Source of the DNA: Gongronella butleri | Lineage: Eukaryota; Mucoromycota; Mucoromycetes; Mucorales; Cunninghamellaceae | Assembly: GCA_025201375.1 (NCBI GenBank) | Contig: JAIWZP010000087.1 | Span: 1 to 64,000, forward strand | Reading direction: 5' to 3' | DNA: 64,000 bases | Shown here: positions 43,426 to 55,571 of the stretch, piece by piece | Numbering within the stretch: the first letter of the stretch is position 1 | How the letters are laid out: every line of letters begins with the position of its first letter | The notes under the pieces: model-generated | Seen by the model: the letters and a program-made list of their open reading frames with translations, nothing else | What the model was told of the DNA's origin: nothing | The model's database searches: none | Translations under genes and position numbers: made by a program

Positions 43426-44163
43426 ATGCCCAAAGCCAAAAAGCAAGCCAATGCGTCGGGCGGGTCCGGCGGCAAAAAGGAGACGCGTGGTGTCGGCAAG
43501 GCTTCCGAGACCTCGCCCTTGCCACCGATCCCCAAATTGATGCCCAAAACGGACGGCCTGGCCGTGACGGAGCTGGAGCCGCAGCAAATTTACCTGGTTC
43601 ATGATCTTTTCACGCCCAACGAGTGCCAAAAGCTCATTGATTATTTTGAGCAGCACTTGAAGCCGCAGGCCGTGGCGTCTCTCGTGCCCAAGCCCGGCGA
43701 GGCGTTCCGCAGCAATGACCGGCAATCCATGCAGAGTCCTGTGCTTGCCAAGCTGCTGTGGCAATTGGGCGTGGCACGCGCTTGCGAGCACGAGGGCATT
43801 GTCGCGGCAAGCGGGCCGCGGACACCGTGCGGACTCAATAGCAACATCCGCATTTATCGCTATCGCCCGGGCCAGCGATTCGAGGCACATTATGACGACA
43901 CCGTCAAGGATGATGTCACGGGCTATTGGACGGACTGGACCCTGCTCATCTACCTCAATGGCGACATGCAGGGCGGCGAGACCGTCTTTTATCGCGACCA
44001 CGGCGCCAAAAAGAAGAAAACCACCAAACCGCCCATTGTTGTCCAACCAAAGCAGGGCTTGGCCTTGCTCCACCGCCACGGCCAGCATTGTCTGTTGCAC
44101 GAGGCATTGGAAGTCACCCGAGGCAACAAATGGGTGCTACGAAGTGACGTGCTCATCCGATAA
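43426..44163 (+). CDS. 2-oxoglutarate/Fe(II)-dependent oxygenase, prolyl 4-hydroxylase-like
   Basis: Single exon, 245 residues. The double-stranded beta-helix fold is read from the metal triad HYD (His155, Asp157) and the distal His225 (LLHEAL), with Lys235 (GNKWVLRSD) placed to bind 2-oxoglutarate. YRYRPGQRFEAHYDD and LIYLNGDMQGGETVFY are typical of the P4H-like branch. There is no signal peptide; the first 25 residues and residues 195-201 are Lys-rich, so a nuclear or cytosolic site is likelier than the ER of collagen-type hydroxylases. Substrate unknown. Similar fungal proteins are annotated only as 2OG-Fe(II) oxygenases. Confidence 0.82.
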   Translation: MPKAKKQANASGGSGGKKETRGVGKASETSPLPPIPKLMPKTDGLAVTELEPQQIYLVHDLFTPNECQKLIDYFEQHLKPQAVASLVPKPGEAFRSNDRQSMQSPVLAKLLWQLGVARACEHEGIVAASGPRTPCGLNSNIRIYRYRPGQRFEAHYDDTVKDDVTGYWTDWTLLIYLNGDMQGGETVFYRDHGAKKKKTTKPPIVVQPKQGLALLHRHGQHCLLHEALEVTRGNKWVLRSDVLIR

Positions 44164-45118
44164 AATCATGAAAAAATATAAAAAATAAAAAAAAATAGAC
44201 CAATTCATCGATTCATGCGATAATCTTGATGCATGAATACGAAAAAAAAAATAGGAGGAAAGCACAAACGCGCGCCGCAACCCCCCCCCTTGCTCATGCG
44301 CCTCGCAAGCCATGTGACCATGCACCACGCTCGTCGCACTGGCGATCCATTCAGGCGGGTGTCTTTTTTTAGCCTCTCCAGGGGGGGAAAGCGGCGCAAC
44401 GATCACCTGTACACCCAATTCTAATCTTGGAGGGGAAGGTTGTTTTGACTGCATCCAAATTTGACAGTGAAAAGAGGCCCAATTTTTTTTTTTTTTGACT
44501 TGTGGGCTCAGCTCGGCCGTCCTTCTCCATACAGAGAATGGCTGACGATGGCCTTGTGTCACCCTCCATGGTAAAAAAAATTCTTTGTTCTCTTTTGTGT
44601 TGCTCGGGAAGTCTCCCGAGAACGAAGGATTGTCAAGGCAATAGGGAATTGGCCAAACGGAGACCCTCCGCGATTTGCCCTCCTTGTGCTCCATCCGCTT
44701 CCAATTCATTGTTAAAGAAACGAGCAACGCGTGTCATGGTCTCATCATCCGTTGCTTGGACAAGACATCACCTTGCATGAGAAAAAAAAAAAAAAAAAAG
44801 AGGGCGTAGAGGTACGGTGTCACCTTTTTTCCATCGTCTCCCCCCCCCTTTTTTTTGACCTTGTGCTGCAGCACACAAGAAATGAGCGGGCGAAGGGTCT
44901 CGTGCTTCCTTTTGGGCGTAAATGGAGGCGGAGACAATCAAAGTATTATAAAAAAGGGGGAGCAAAACGCGCCTCGTTGGCTCCCCCTTTTTTTTTTCTT
45001 CTCTCTCTTTTTTCTTCCTTCTTTCTTTTCATTCTTCTCTCGTGGCTATATAGACCCTGCACCCTTTTTTTTTTCTTTTCTTTTTCTCTTTTTCGTCCTC
45101 GTCGTCCCCTGTCCTCCC
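44164..45118. other. Intergenic between oxygenase and forkhead genes
   Basis: No gene found. 44980-45115 is an almost pure pyrimidine leader (C/T) before the forkhead ATG. TATATAGAC at 45047 could be a TATA element. Confidence 0.5.
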
Positions 45119-47020
45119 ATGGTTGCGAAAAAGACTGCGTCCAAGAAAAAAGGCACCATTGACAACAGGGCGCTTGGGTCCATGGGGCTCGTCACCAGTT
45201 TCTCAATCAATGCCTCGCCAGTCGCGACAACGACACAAGGCAACAGCAGTAGCAACAATAGCAACGGCAACAATGGCAGTAATAGCGGGCCTTTTGGCGG
45301 CGTCGCGTCTGAAACCATGCCCAAACTCGTTGATCAGGCCAAAACAATCATGTTACACGGGCATGATGCTACCGGCACTGCCCCGCCAGAGCTGAAGTTC
45401 AAAATCGAGTCGATTGGCGTCCAGCCAGAAGAAGATGATGATCTGGATACGTGTCCAGCACGCACGCGCGCCAATTGGCCCCGCCAGCTCATTCCCTGGT
45501 GGCAGCCGTCCCATCCAAAGGATAAGCCGCCTTATTCTTATGCGACCCTCATTGCCTATGCCATTCTCAAGAGCCAGGATGGCAGACTCTTGCTCTCGGA
45601 CATCTATCGCTGGATCTCGGATACCTATCCCTATTACACCTTTGGCCAGGGCGGCTGGCAGGTAAAAAAAAGAAAAAATAATGATCGAAATTGGCCCTTG
45701 ATTTTCGGTTTTTTGACGAGTTTTTATTTTTTCAAGAATTCGATCCGGCACAACTTGTCGCTGAACAAGAAATGGTTTCTCAAGGTGGATCGTCGTCCGA
45801 CGCAGGCGAATCCCGGCAAGGGGTGCTATTGGACGCTTGTGCCTGGCATTGAGCAGATGTTTATCGACAACATCACCGAGGCCGGTGGGCACAGCCGCAC
45901 ACATCACGACATGGGCCTGACGGCCGAATTGTCCATGGGCCATCGCAACAATTTGACACGCAATGCGTGCGCGCCGTCCTTGCCGTTGCCTGCGCCCACA
46001 ACATCCACGTTTTCGCACACAAACAACATGAAGATCATCCGTCCTGAAGATTACCAGGGCAACCATTCTTCTGCTGGCACGGCGGCCGCTTCTGCTGCTG
46101 CTTCTGCTGCCGTGGCTGCCGCGGCTTCTGCTGCTGCCTCTGCTTCTGCTGCCACGGCAGCCAATGCGTCGTCGACCAAGCCGCCCGCCATGTGTCCCAT
46201 GTACACGACGTTCCGCATGCAGCACCAGCCCAAGCGCAAGGGCAATGATGCTGATTTGTCGCGTGTCGCGCCGTCCAAGAAACGCGCCAAGATCGATGCG
46301 CCCGAAAAGGACAAGAAACACATGGACGACGCGGCTTCCGACTGCGATTCCGGCGTCGATGTCAGCAACGAGCATGTCGACGGCAAAAAGGCGACGGTGG
46401 CCACGGCAGACGACGCCAATGGCTATTACAGCGTGCTCGACCATTACTTGGATATGTTGCCCATGCCCTCTGAGCAAAACGACGCGGCTTCCGGCTTTTT
46501 GGACGCCAATGCCCTTGCTCCTCTTCCCCTGGACGTCGACCCAATCTTTGGTTACCCAACATTGGACTTTTATTCATCCAATGGCTTTTATTACGATGAT
46601 GCTCACGTCCATCAGCCTGTTTCTTACCCAACCGTGCTCACCTCAGGCTTTGACCCCGTCCAAGCAGCCCCAACCACCGTGCCCAATGACACCATGTACA
46701 TTGACCCCGCGTCCACCCTCGTCCACGCCTTTGCACAGCCTGTCATGGACCCATCTGCCGCCGAATTCATCGACCCTGACGCCGTCAATGCCTTTAAAAC
46801 GCAACCCTTGGTTATCCAGCTGAACCAGATGTCCCTTCCTGACGCCAATGTGCCCTTGGTTGCCGCACCAAAGGAAGAAGACCAATATCTGACCTTTGAG
46901 GACGACCATCCATGCATGGAACTCGACCCAGAGACCACCACCAACGCATTGGACCCCTCGTTTGTCCTGTCGCTCGGCGGCATTCATCCCTCCTCCTTTG
47001 GCGAGCTGATGCCTGTCTAG
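45119..47020 (+). CDS. Forkhead transcription factor
   Basis: Two exons, 45119-45661 and 45737-47020, 608 residues. The forkhead domain spans about residues 134-216: [28 protein letters not shown], then the recognition helix [13 protein letters not shown] at the exon 2 start, and GKGCYWTL. There is no FHA domain, unlike yeast Fkh1/2; it is closer to FOXJ/Hcm1-type factors. An Ala/Ser-rich stretch (about 315-350), a basic nuclear-localisation-like cluster (KKRAKID near 388) and an acidic C-terminal half follow, the latter probably activating. The 75-bp intron has no in-frame stop, but read through it would place 25 Lys- and Phe-rich residues inside the DNA-binding domain, so splicing is required. 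Confidence 0.93.
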   Translation: MVAKKTASKKKGTIDNRALGSMGLVTSFSINASPVATTTQGNSSSNNSNGNNGSNSGPFGGVASETMPKLVDQAKTIMLHGHDATGTAPPELKFKIESIGVQPEEDDDLDTCPARTRANWPRQLIPWWQPSHPKDKPPYSYATLIAYAILKSQDGRLLLSDIYRWISDTYPYYTFGQGGWQVKKRKNNDRNWPLIFGFLTSFYFFKNSIRHNLSLNKKWFLKVDRRPTQANPGKGCYWTLVPGIEQMFIDNITEAGGHSRTHHDMGLTAELSMGHRNNLTRNACAPSLPLPAPTTSTFSHTNNMKIIRPEDYQGNHSSAGTAAASAAASAAVAAAASAAASASAATAANASSTKPPAMCPMYTTFRMQHQPKRKGNDADLSRVAPSKKRAKIDAPEKDKKHMDDAASDCDSGVDVSNEHVDGKKATVATADDANGYYSVLDHYLDMLPMPSEQNDAASGFLDANALAPLPLDVDPIFGYPTLDFYSSNGFYYDDAHVHQPVSYPTVLTSGFDPVQAAPTTVPNDTMYIDPASTLVHAFAQPVMDPSAAEFIDPDAVNAFKTQPLVIQLNQMSLPDANVPLVAAPKEEDQYLTFEDDHPCMELDPETTTNALDPSFVLSLGGIHPSSFGELMPV

Positions 47021-48778
47021 AATTTTCTTTTCTTGTTCTGTTTCTTTTTCTTTTTTTTTTTTTTGTTTACGCTTCGTATATATTGCTTTCGTATGATACC
47101 TATTCATGATATATTATGTGTATCCCCCCCATTCACCTTTTACCCTTTTTTTTATTTATTTGCACCTTTTTCATCTCTTTTTATTCTCGTACATAAGCAA
47201 TTTTATTCATCGTTCATGCTAGCCCCCACCCTTTTTCTTTTTTCTTTTGTTCAACCCCCTGTTTGCGCAAACGCGAAATAAAAAAAATTGATAAAAAAAA
47301 AACAACGACCAAAAATGGGAATTTCATGCGATTAAAGTTTGCCTTTCAACGTGTACGACAGTTTCATGTTTTGTACGAGTCATTCGGTCTCGCTCCCCCC
47401 TTTTTTTATGGAAGAAAATAGGCAAAAACGACCCCTAGCCCTTTGTCCTCCCACTCCCCCCTAATTCATCCACGCCGCAAAAGAGGAGGTGTGTGCGCAC
47501 TTGCCGCAAGCACACCACAAAATGGCGGTCGCCCGTCCCGCTGCAACGCGCCGACTCGGTGCCAAAAAGAAAAAGAAAAAAAAGAGGCACAAGTGACTTG
47601 CCGTCCGTGTGATCTTGCGCGCTGTCGTGAGCCTTGCAACCACTGGTCAAGCTTCAACAAGGCGGCGAGTCAGGCGCCTGACGCGAGGACTAGATCCAAT
47701 TGCCTCGTCAGCTGGATGGCAACGTCGCTTTTGAAGGCACGTCCTAAAAAAAAGTGTGTGAGTCCATTGAGCAGGAAAAAAAAACGTCAATGCGAGCAAA
47801 TCTAAAGGGGGGAGGAGATCACATTGTTGCACGGCGATACGCCGCGTCCAATCCATCTTGGTGCGCTTCCGTGCCACACTTTTTCGAAAAATAAATACCG
47901 CAGCGCAAATTTGGGCACCTTCGCCACCCGTCGACACGCCGAGAAATACCATGCAATCCCTCGGACAGAATATCGGAAGCAGCCCGCAACTCGAATGGCG
48001 ATGGAAAGAGCCATTGGAGCGCGCGCAAGACACTTGCATCTCATAGCCACGAAGGCCTCTCTCAAATGGGCTTCACATGACGGCGTGCATGAATTCGTCA
48101 TGGCGACGACGTCACACAAAAATGAGCAAGATCGCCCCTGCCTTGGACGCGTTGACTCTTGGCCTTGGCAATCGCATTGACGCATAAAAATTAGGAAAAA
48201 ATTAGGACAAAATGGAAACATCTCGCCCCTCGGTGTCGTCAGCGAGCGTTCATGCCCTCTTTTTCGTCGTTTTATTTGCCAGATCAAGCCATGCCATCCC
48301 ACTGGGGAATGTCCATGGGGGGCGAGAATAAGAATAAAAAAAATGGTCAGCTGACGGATGCCAGGCACCGTCTCTATTTTTTTCTTTTGTGTGAGAGAAC
48401 AAAATGTACTGCGTAGCCATCGTTTGTCTCAATTTTTTTTCCACTTTGCGACGCCATGCACAAGCCCCATGGACATGCTCATTGTTTCATGTCGATGGCC
48501 AGGCGACGCCGCCGCATGCACGACCTGCATGACGGAGCATGGCGTCGCGCGCAAAAGATGCATGAGATCGGCCGCCCAGCGGCAGGTAGCGCAGCAATGA
48601 ACGCGCGCCAAGCCCCTTTCATTTAGTTGCAAAAGAAATTCGTCGGATCACCTGCCACCCCGCGCCCATCATCGCCAAAGAACACGTCAATTCTTCTCAA
48701 CCCCGCCTCTTGTGTCCCTGTGATCATGTTTAAAAAAAAATACAATCCCATTCCCTTCCCACACAGCTGGAATTTTTT
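47021..48778. other. 1.8 kb intergenic region between convergent forkhead and BRAT1-like genes
   Basis: No gene recognised. The first 260 bp are T/C-rich 3' flank. GC-richer parts at 47440-47760 and 47830-48180 carry only short open frames with no known domain. Confidence 0.45.
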
Positions 48779-51778
48779 TTATTCGCAATCCATCAGATTG
48801 TCATCGTCATAGAGCCGTGGCTGCATCAATGATTGTGCCTTAATCTCAAACACCTCTTGGTACGTGTTGTCGCGCAGCAATTCCCGGAGTGCGGCCAGAT
48901 CAAGCGCTTGCAAGGTGGAAATGGCGTGCTCGCGCCGAGGATCGGTCGTATCGGCAGGTCGCTTGTCGCCAGATAATGACAACCGTGTACATGAGAGCTG
49001 CGTGATGTGTTCAATCACAGAAATGGCTTCCGCTCGCACGGCCTTGAGATGCATCTCGACCAGATCCATCAACAGCGCGGTGCCCCCAAGATCAGAGAAC
49101 CAATTGGGCACGTCCGAGCGCGTGTCGCGCCGCTGCTTGCTCATGGCACTGTTGTCTTGGTCAAGATCCCATAGACTTTTGAGAAGCTTGCACACGGAAA
49201 TGAGCACGGGCACGTCTTCGGCATCCAGCAGACTGGAGAGGAGCTCACGACTAGAAAAAAAAAAAAGGAAAAACATAAGAGGTGGAACGTAAAAAAAAAA
49301 AAAGTGAACGGGGCATTGAAAATGCGTACGTGAGGCATTGATCCGTCGGCTCATCGGGCGCAGAGCCAAAAATAATGCCCTCGCAAGAACGCGAGTCGAT
49401 GAGGAATTGGATCGTGTTCAATGTTTCGCGACGGACAAAGGCATCTGGGTCTTTTAGGAACCGCGGCAGCGATCGCGCAAGTTCGGCAAGCTGCTCTTGC
49501 TGCTGGATATAAAGCCACCCCTGGTTGGTCATCATGGCGCACTTTTTTCAAAATAAAAAAGTCAGGCAAAAAGGCAAGAGAACGAGAGAAAATGCATCGG
49601 CTTACATGAATGGCCGCCAAGGATGAAGCACGCACATACGCGTCCATGTCCGTGAGCTGCTGCTGCGCCATCAAGGGCAGGTCAAGCGCAAGAGCAAACG
49701 AAACACGCGATTCCTACCCAAAAAAATACATGTGAGTGTCTTTTTTTTTTTTTGGCCATGGCTCGTGGCTTTTTCTTTTACCTGCTTGTCATTGTCAAAA
49801 AGAGACGCAATGAATCGCATCGCCGCATCACGCACATCGCGGTCCTGGTCCGCCAGCTTTAGCTTGAGCATATTTAGGAGTAATTGCGCCGCGGCCTGTT
49901 CAAGTAGATGAGCTCATGAATTCCATAAAAGCAACGACGGATGGTTTACCGGCTGCTGCAGTCGCTCAGCAACGTGCTGGAAGCCAAGGATCTCATGCAG
50001 CGTCTTGTACGCCAATGTCATGGCCGTGGGCACCACGTTGTCGTCGGCCAATTGCTCGACGATAAACTCGAAAAAGGCAAAAAGATTGGCCTCGATGCTC
50101 GCGTCAAATTGACGACGATCGTGCAGGATGGCAATTGTCAATTCAAAGCATCGCATCACCAGCATGTTGTTCCGCAGCACATAGTCAATCGACAGGATGT
50201 GAATGGTCAGGTCCAGCAAGGCGTGCTCCTGGTTAAAAACAGATGAGCTAAAATGCCATTTTTTGCTCTTATTTCCAATTACCTGCATCAAATCCGGGCA
50301 CGCATGCACAAGCTGGATGAGCACCGTCATGATCAACGAAGCGAGCACCGCCCTCTTATGCGGTGTCATGCGGGCCAATATATCGTTCATCTAAGATGAC
50401 CAAATAAAAACAGGGAAATCAGCGCATTGTCGCGCTTTCTGTTTTGCCCTGGGTTTACGTTTTCAAAGGAGGTGCTTGGCGCATTGTGCATGGAGAGGCA
50501 CACCCGGACGAGGTCTGGCAGCGATTGGCATAGCGGTGTGGCATGCGCAACGGCGGTGTCCTTGTCCATGCGTTTCAGCAACAGCACCGTCTTTTCGAGC
50601 AAATAGAGGCCGGTCTCCACCTGAAAGTGCGAGTTGGCGTCGCGGAGGCACGTATCGCTGACCATGGACACATATTGGAATGCCGCGTCCATGGGCCGTG
50701 GCACGTCCGGCGCGCCAAACTCGTGATTTGCAAGCTTCGCCGAGAAAATCAACGCGAGTGGGGCCGCCGCGTGCTCGCAGATTTCACCAAGCGTGGCCAG
50801 GGCAAGGTCACGCGTATTGAATTGCTCAAAAAACATGATCTGCAGCAGATGTGACACCTAGATAATCAAGCAAAGGCGTGTGAATTCCGCCTCTCTCTAC
50901 CTTTTTTCTACTTTTTTTTTACCATGCCAGTGGACGCCATGTACTCGTAGACGCGTGGCGAACGTGCATTGGCAAATGCCCATGCAAATTCGAGAGCACG
51001 CAGCACAATGTACGCCTGGTTTTCGTCGGGATCCATGGCAAGAATGCGTTTCACATCCATGGTCGGGTCATTCTTCTTCCAAAACGCGTCCAGGGCCGCC
51101 GACTCCTCGCGGAGCTCAAACAGCTTCAAATACACGCGACAAAGCTCCTTGGACACCTGCACGAGAAAAAAAAAAAAGGTGAGCCAAGCCAAAAAAAAAA
51201 AAAAATAGCCCCCTTTTTTTTGACGCGCACATAGTAGCTTTTAGTGAGAAACGCGCTCTTTAGCCAGATTTTGCCGTGGATCCAGGGGACGGCGGTCGCG
51301 TTGTCGAGCATGCTGTGCACGGCCGCAAGCGACGAGATGCGCAGCGCCTGGTCATTGGAATTAAAGCAAGTTGCGATCGATTGGAGCAGCTGTGGGTGTG
51401 TCGTCTGCACCGTGTCGCACGACAGCCCGTGGCCAATCCAGACGCCCAATAGACGCACACACATTGACACGACGCGCGAGTCATGATCCGCGTCCACGCA
51501 CACCTACATGCAAAAAAAAAAAAAAAAAAAAAAAAAAGTGAGCCTGGATCGCGCCCCCCTCCCCCTGAACCACGCTCTTTTCCTTTCTTTACCTCATTCA
51601 GTTTGTCCAGGACACGCCACTCGTTAAACAGATCCAGATGCGCGCGGCTGCTGTCGAGAAACAGCGTCAAAATCGTCAACACCTTCTCGTACAGTGTGTC
51701 GTCCACCACCGTCGACTGCATCCGAGGAATCACCTCCGTCAGGCCCTTTACATTCTCAAGCTCGTGCGTCCAATCCAT
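48779..51778 (-). CDS. BRAT1-like HEAT/ARM-repeat protein
   Basis: Ten exons: 51778-51593, 51503-51231, 51156-50923, 50857-50459, 50390-50283, 50228-49950, 49895-49782, 49713-49606, 49541-49330, 49250-48779; 794 residues (human BRAT1 821). It is helical-repeat sequence throughout. The best family match is DQDRDVRDAAMRFIASLF followed by LMAQQQLTDMDAYVRASSLA, the counterpart of a conserved BRAT1 repeat pair. Near the end LQALDLAALRELLR mirrors the human LRSLDLEGLRSTL. The last residues are NLMDCE: a penultimate Cys after an acidic residue, as in human BRAT1. Human BRAT1 chaperones the Integrator nuclease pair INTS9-INTS11 and was first found as an ATM activator. Weakest splice: the donor of exon 2 (GTGCGC). 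Confidence 0.75.
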
Positions 51779-52759
51779 CGTAGCCGCGGTCGATGGGGGA
51801 AAAGAACAAAGAGAAAAAAAGGACAAATCGCCCGGGAACTTGGAAAAAGAGAAAGAATAGAGTGAAAGTGGCAAAATGAGCGCCCCGAGAAAAAAAAAAA
51901 AAAAGCAACTTTCATGCCGCTTGCGCGATTTGTTGTACCACACCAAAAGCTGTTCCTATGCAACTTTTGCTCGAGTCGTCGAGCCACTTTGGAGTGTGTG
52001 AAATTGTAGCAAATTAATCATAGTCATTTCGCTGCAAAATCGTATTTGCCCCTTTGGCTGTTGTTTACTGTAATACCTCTCTTTTCAACAAAATCAAAAA
52101 AAAGGGTCGGTTACGATCAAAATACGTAGCATTTGAGACCTACCCGTTTTTTAAAAAACCATTTCGCGTGGAAATCGCGCTTCAATCACCGCGAAATTTT
52201 ACCACGTAGACGATTTGCGCCTCTTTTTTCAGGAAAAATTGCAAACCGGAGGTCGATTGAGCCCGCTGTCGAGGCGATCGCCAATTTCATAAAAACTTGC
52301 AAATTTAATCTGAACGTCAAAACCAACAGTTGGATCATTGCCAAAGCAGTGCCATTTGATGATTTCCGCGTGTTTATTTTCAAAAATCACTAAAAACCAG
52401 AGACCAGCCAGCCGAGCTGTCGACCATTTTGATTTTTCAGAGATTTTTACGAATCGGGTATTAAATTTACAAAACTTGATTACTGTATTTCAGATCTCCA
52501 ATATTTGCTTTTTTAGGCCATTCGTTGCGTATTTTTCAACATGACATTGAAAAGCAGAGGTTAGTTGAGTCGCTGCGCAGATGAATCCAAAATATTGACA
52601 TTTTTTACAAAAATGACACGGACTTGTCAAGTTTATATTCGATCGCAGTGAAAGTTGCATCGTTCGTACAGTATTGCACAAGCACAAGTGTCATTGATCT
52701 ACTGTAGAATATTTGTTTGCCCGGTAAATGCGTGATCTTTGCGCGCTTGTGAAAGCCGC

Positions 52760-53700
52760 TCAAACATTTCAAAAAATTCAACCTCGACGTTCTCGGTAAT
52801 GAATTAGACAACACACGGCGCTTTTAACGTGTCGAAAGCATCTGTTGAATCTCTATCGAATGAGACCAGTTTCACCGATGGATGACTAAAACTCGCAGAG
52901 AAAATCCACCTTTTCATCAAAATCTTTGATCAAGCTTTGCTCTACAACGGTATAATAAACCTATGATTTTTATTGAAGTTTTACTAACAAGTAGGGGGGC
53001 AAAGCACCTAATGAGATGATTTGCAGCGCGCTTTGAACTTTTTGCATCGGTCATTTGCACTCATTTCACCAGCCTGCAGTCCACTCAGCACACAAAAAGA
53101 TGCAAAATAAAATAAATAAAAATCCATGCAATCCACTACCTTAATTTGGAAGTCTCAACTCTTAAATTTTTGCAAAAATTCTTGCCCAAAGTAAGGCATT
53201 TTTCTCAGTCGATCGCCGTTCATGCGTCACTCTTTGGCCCCTTTTCTGAAGTTGGGGCAACCTGCCATTTTGTCGGCCGATAGCAAATCGTCCGAGTTAC
53301 CTGTTTGGGATGCATTGATCAGTAGGAGTTTGAAATTTCCCAAATTTGTCATTTCTGAGATTGAAATGTGTGACCCCTGAATTTTTCAAAAGTGGTCGTA
53401 GCGCTTTGGGGGGTTAAGCTTTTTTGTTGAAAATTTTGCGCTGATTGCGATGCAGCTATTTTTGACCGGTGTCGACCATGCAGATGATCAGATGAATGCA
53501 AAACAGTACAAATACGGTAGGAGGTCTTTGGCATTTTTCGAGTCCAAAAAAATCGGGAGGGTCCGTCTTGAACACTGGGCTACTGTATACTGTAGTTTAC
53601 GCCGCGATACAGGTTTCATTGGCGGCAGAGCAGGCTGTAAAAAAAATTCTGGAGGCACAGCAGGCCGCCAAAGTCTGGAAAACACGCTCTTTGTGTCTCT
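52760..53700 (+). repeat. Dispersed repeat family 2, copy 2
   Basis: Same orientation as, and by eye about 80% identical over its right 560 bp to, 18890-19865. Small indels include the interval before GGAGGT at 53520. Both copies end near a run that reads AAAAA then TTCTGGA. Confidence 0.75.
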
Positions 53701-53756
53701 GGTGTTTAAAAGGTAAATGTGTACCGGTGTTGTGTCTGGGCAATACTTAGGTGAAG

Positions 53757-54010
53757 TGAGAGACAAAAAAAGAGCAATTGGAGCACCAAGCACCAAGAAA
53801 ACGCGACAAACGCGTAAAAAAAAGAAATAAAGCAGGACAAAAACCACTGGCAGACAGTGGTTTAAAACGTGCAGTAAAAAGAAAAAAAAAGAAAAAAAGC
53901 AAAAGGATAAAGAAAGAAAGGATAGGGGCTGCGAAAAGCAAGAAAAGGTCTAAAATAGGGAAGAAAGAAAAAAAAAAGGAAAAAGGAAAAAGGGGCACAC
54001 AAAAAAAGGC
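53757..54010 (+). repeat. Purine-rich tract
   Basis: About 250 bp of mostly A and G on the plus strand, low-complexity. Both strands stay open by composition alone. Confidence 0.6.
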
Positions 54011-55497
54011 ACATTCCTGACACCGGTACGTGTTAGTGCCGTGTAGCGCGATGCTTCAGGTGGTATTGAAATGATAATGTAGCATGCGTCAGTTTCCGTC
54101 CACTGATACAGTATTGAACTTGACTTGATAATTTCGAGTAAATCGCAATTTACAATATTGACGGATTTTGATTTTTGGGGGTACTGTAATAAATGCGCGA
54201 TTTTTTTTACGTTTTTACTGAGAACACGACCCAAAAATAACAACACCACTCGATTCCAAATCAAATTTTGTATCCAGGGGCGACGCGTTGCACCCTCTAA
54301 GAACACTTCCTCCTTGCCAGCCAAATACTTGTACTTTATTGTGCAAAATCAGAGACTCTGCAGGCGAGAAACGCGAGATTAGTGTCATGTCATTTTTTGA
54401 CTTGCTTGGGAGAGTGGCCTTGGGTGAGGCACCTGCACCTGCTCTTGCGAGTCGAGCGTCGCATTGCGATGGCGCTCGTCGTCGATGCAATCAATCTTGA
54501 CCATCATTGCGGGACGGACCAGGCCGTGCTTTCTTGTTGTGGAGGTCCTCTATGACTCAGTTGTTGCAATTTCCGCTATGTGCTCGGTTGAAAAATCACA
54601 AATCCCTAATGTCTTTTGTGTTCTTTTGCCTTGGACTCTTGGTAGCCAATGTTTCCTTGTCGCTGATCACCTTGTCTGTAATGTACCTACAGTAGTGTAT
54701 CGGTGTTGTGGTGCTGGAAAAACTGGAATGTTTGCTCTCTATTGTAGCCCTTTTTCCCCAGCACTTTCTCCTTTTTGCTCTATTCTTGCTATTTAATGTG
54801 CTTCTGTCTCTGTTTTTGCTCTTTTGTGCTCCCTCTTTGCTGCTTGGCTTGCGCTGGCCTAAATACGGTAAATGCATTTGCCGCGTCACTTCTTGGGTAC
54901 ACGTTGTGCTGGCCACGAAGGAAGCATCTCAGAGCCACAACACCGGAACAGTATATAATCGGCCAGGATTCAATGAATCTGACATGCCACAAAACTCATC
55001 AAGCGCAAATCCATTAAAAAATGACAAACTGCAAAAAAAAAAAAATTGGTGGCTGTTCGCAACTGGTGTACAATGAAAACTGGCTCTCGGTTAGTTTCAA
55101 GGCGCACGCGAGTTACTGGCAATGGATAAAAAAAAAAAAAGGGCGACACATGAGTGCATGACTCGATGACTGTTTGAGAGAAAAAGATGTCAAGCCATCC
55201 ACCTTCACTGCCGTTTGAAAATCAGATTTATTAAACGGTAAGGTCCCCATTGTGTCCCGAGATGGTACTTTTGCTTTTGTGGACAGTAAAAGACGCGTGC
55301 TGGCGTGCAATGTAGGTACAAAAAACCGCAACCAACTCGATTTTGCCCATTTCTCCCCCAATTCTTGTTCAATATTGTTCATTTTTGCATCATTCGAAAG
55401 TTCAAATGCTTCACATTCAGAAACTAGCAGCAATAGCAGCAGCAAAAAATCGTTTTAGAAGACTTTTGAATAGCTGATTAGTCAAATATTCAAAAAT

Positions 55498-55571
55498 GCC
55501 CTCTTAGCTCAGTTGGTTAGAGCGTGGTGCTAATAACGCCAAGGTCAGAGGTTCGACCCCTCTAGGGGGCA
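55498..55571 (+). tRNA. tRNA-Ile (AAU)
   Basis: Cloverleaf folds fully: acceptor GCCCTCT with AGGGGGC, D-arm TAGCTCAGTTGGTTAGAGC, anticodon stem TGGTG/CGCCA with loop CTAATAA (anticodon AAU, read as inosine-AU), T-arm AGAGG-TTCGACC-CCTCT, discriminator A. No intron. A and B promoter boxes are canonical. Confidence 0.96.

Larger units (their letters stand above)
51779..55497. other. 3.7 kb repeat-rich gene-poor region
   Basis: BRAT1 promoter at the left; then AT-rich DNA with a repeat family 2 copy (52760-53700), a purine-rich tract (53757-54010) and many TACTGTA/TACAGTA words. No gene recognised. A Lys-rich plus-strand frame (53778-54020) is purine-tract artefact. Confidence 0.55.

Noticed and set aside
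45353..46477. 374-codon minus-strand frame opposite the forkhead gene
   Set aside because: Shadow of the forkhead coding strand; Arg/Gly-rich translation typical of antisense.
53778..54020. Lys/Arg-rich 80-codon frame
   Set aside because: Product of a purine tract; open by composition only.
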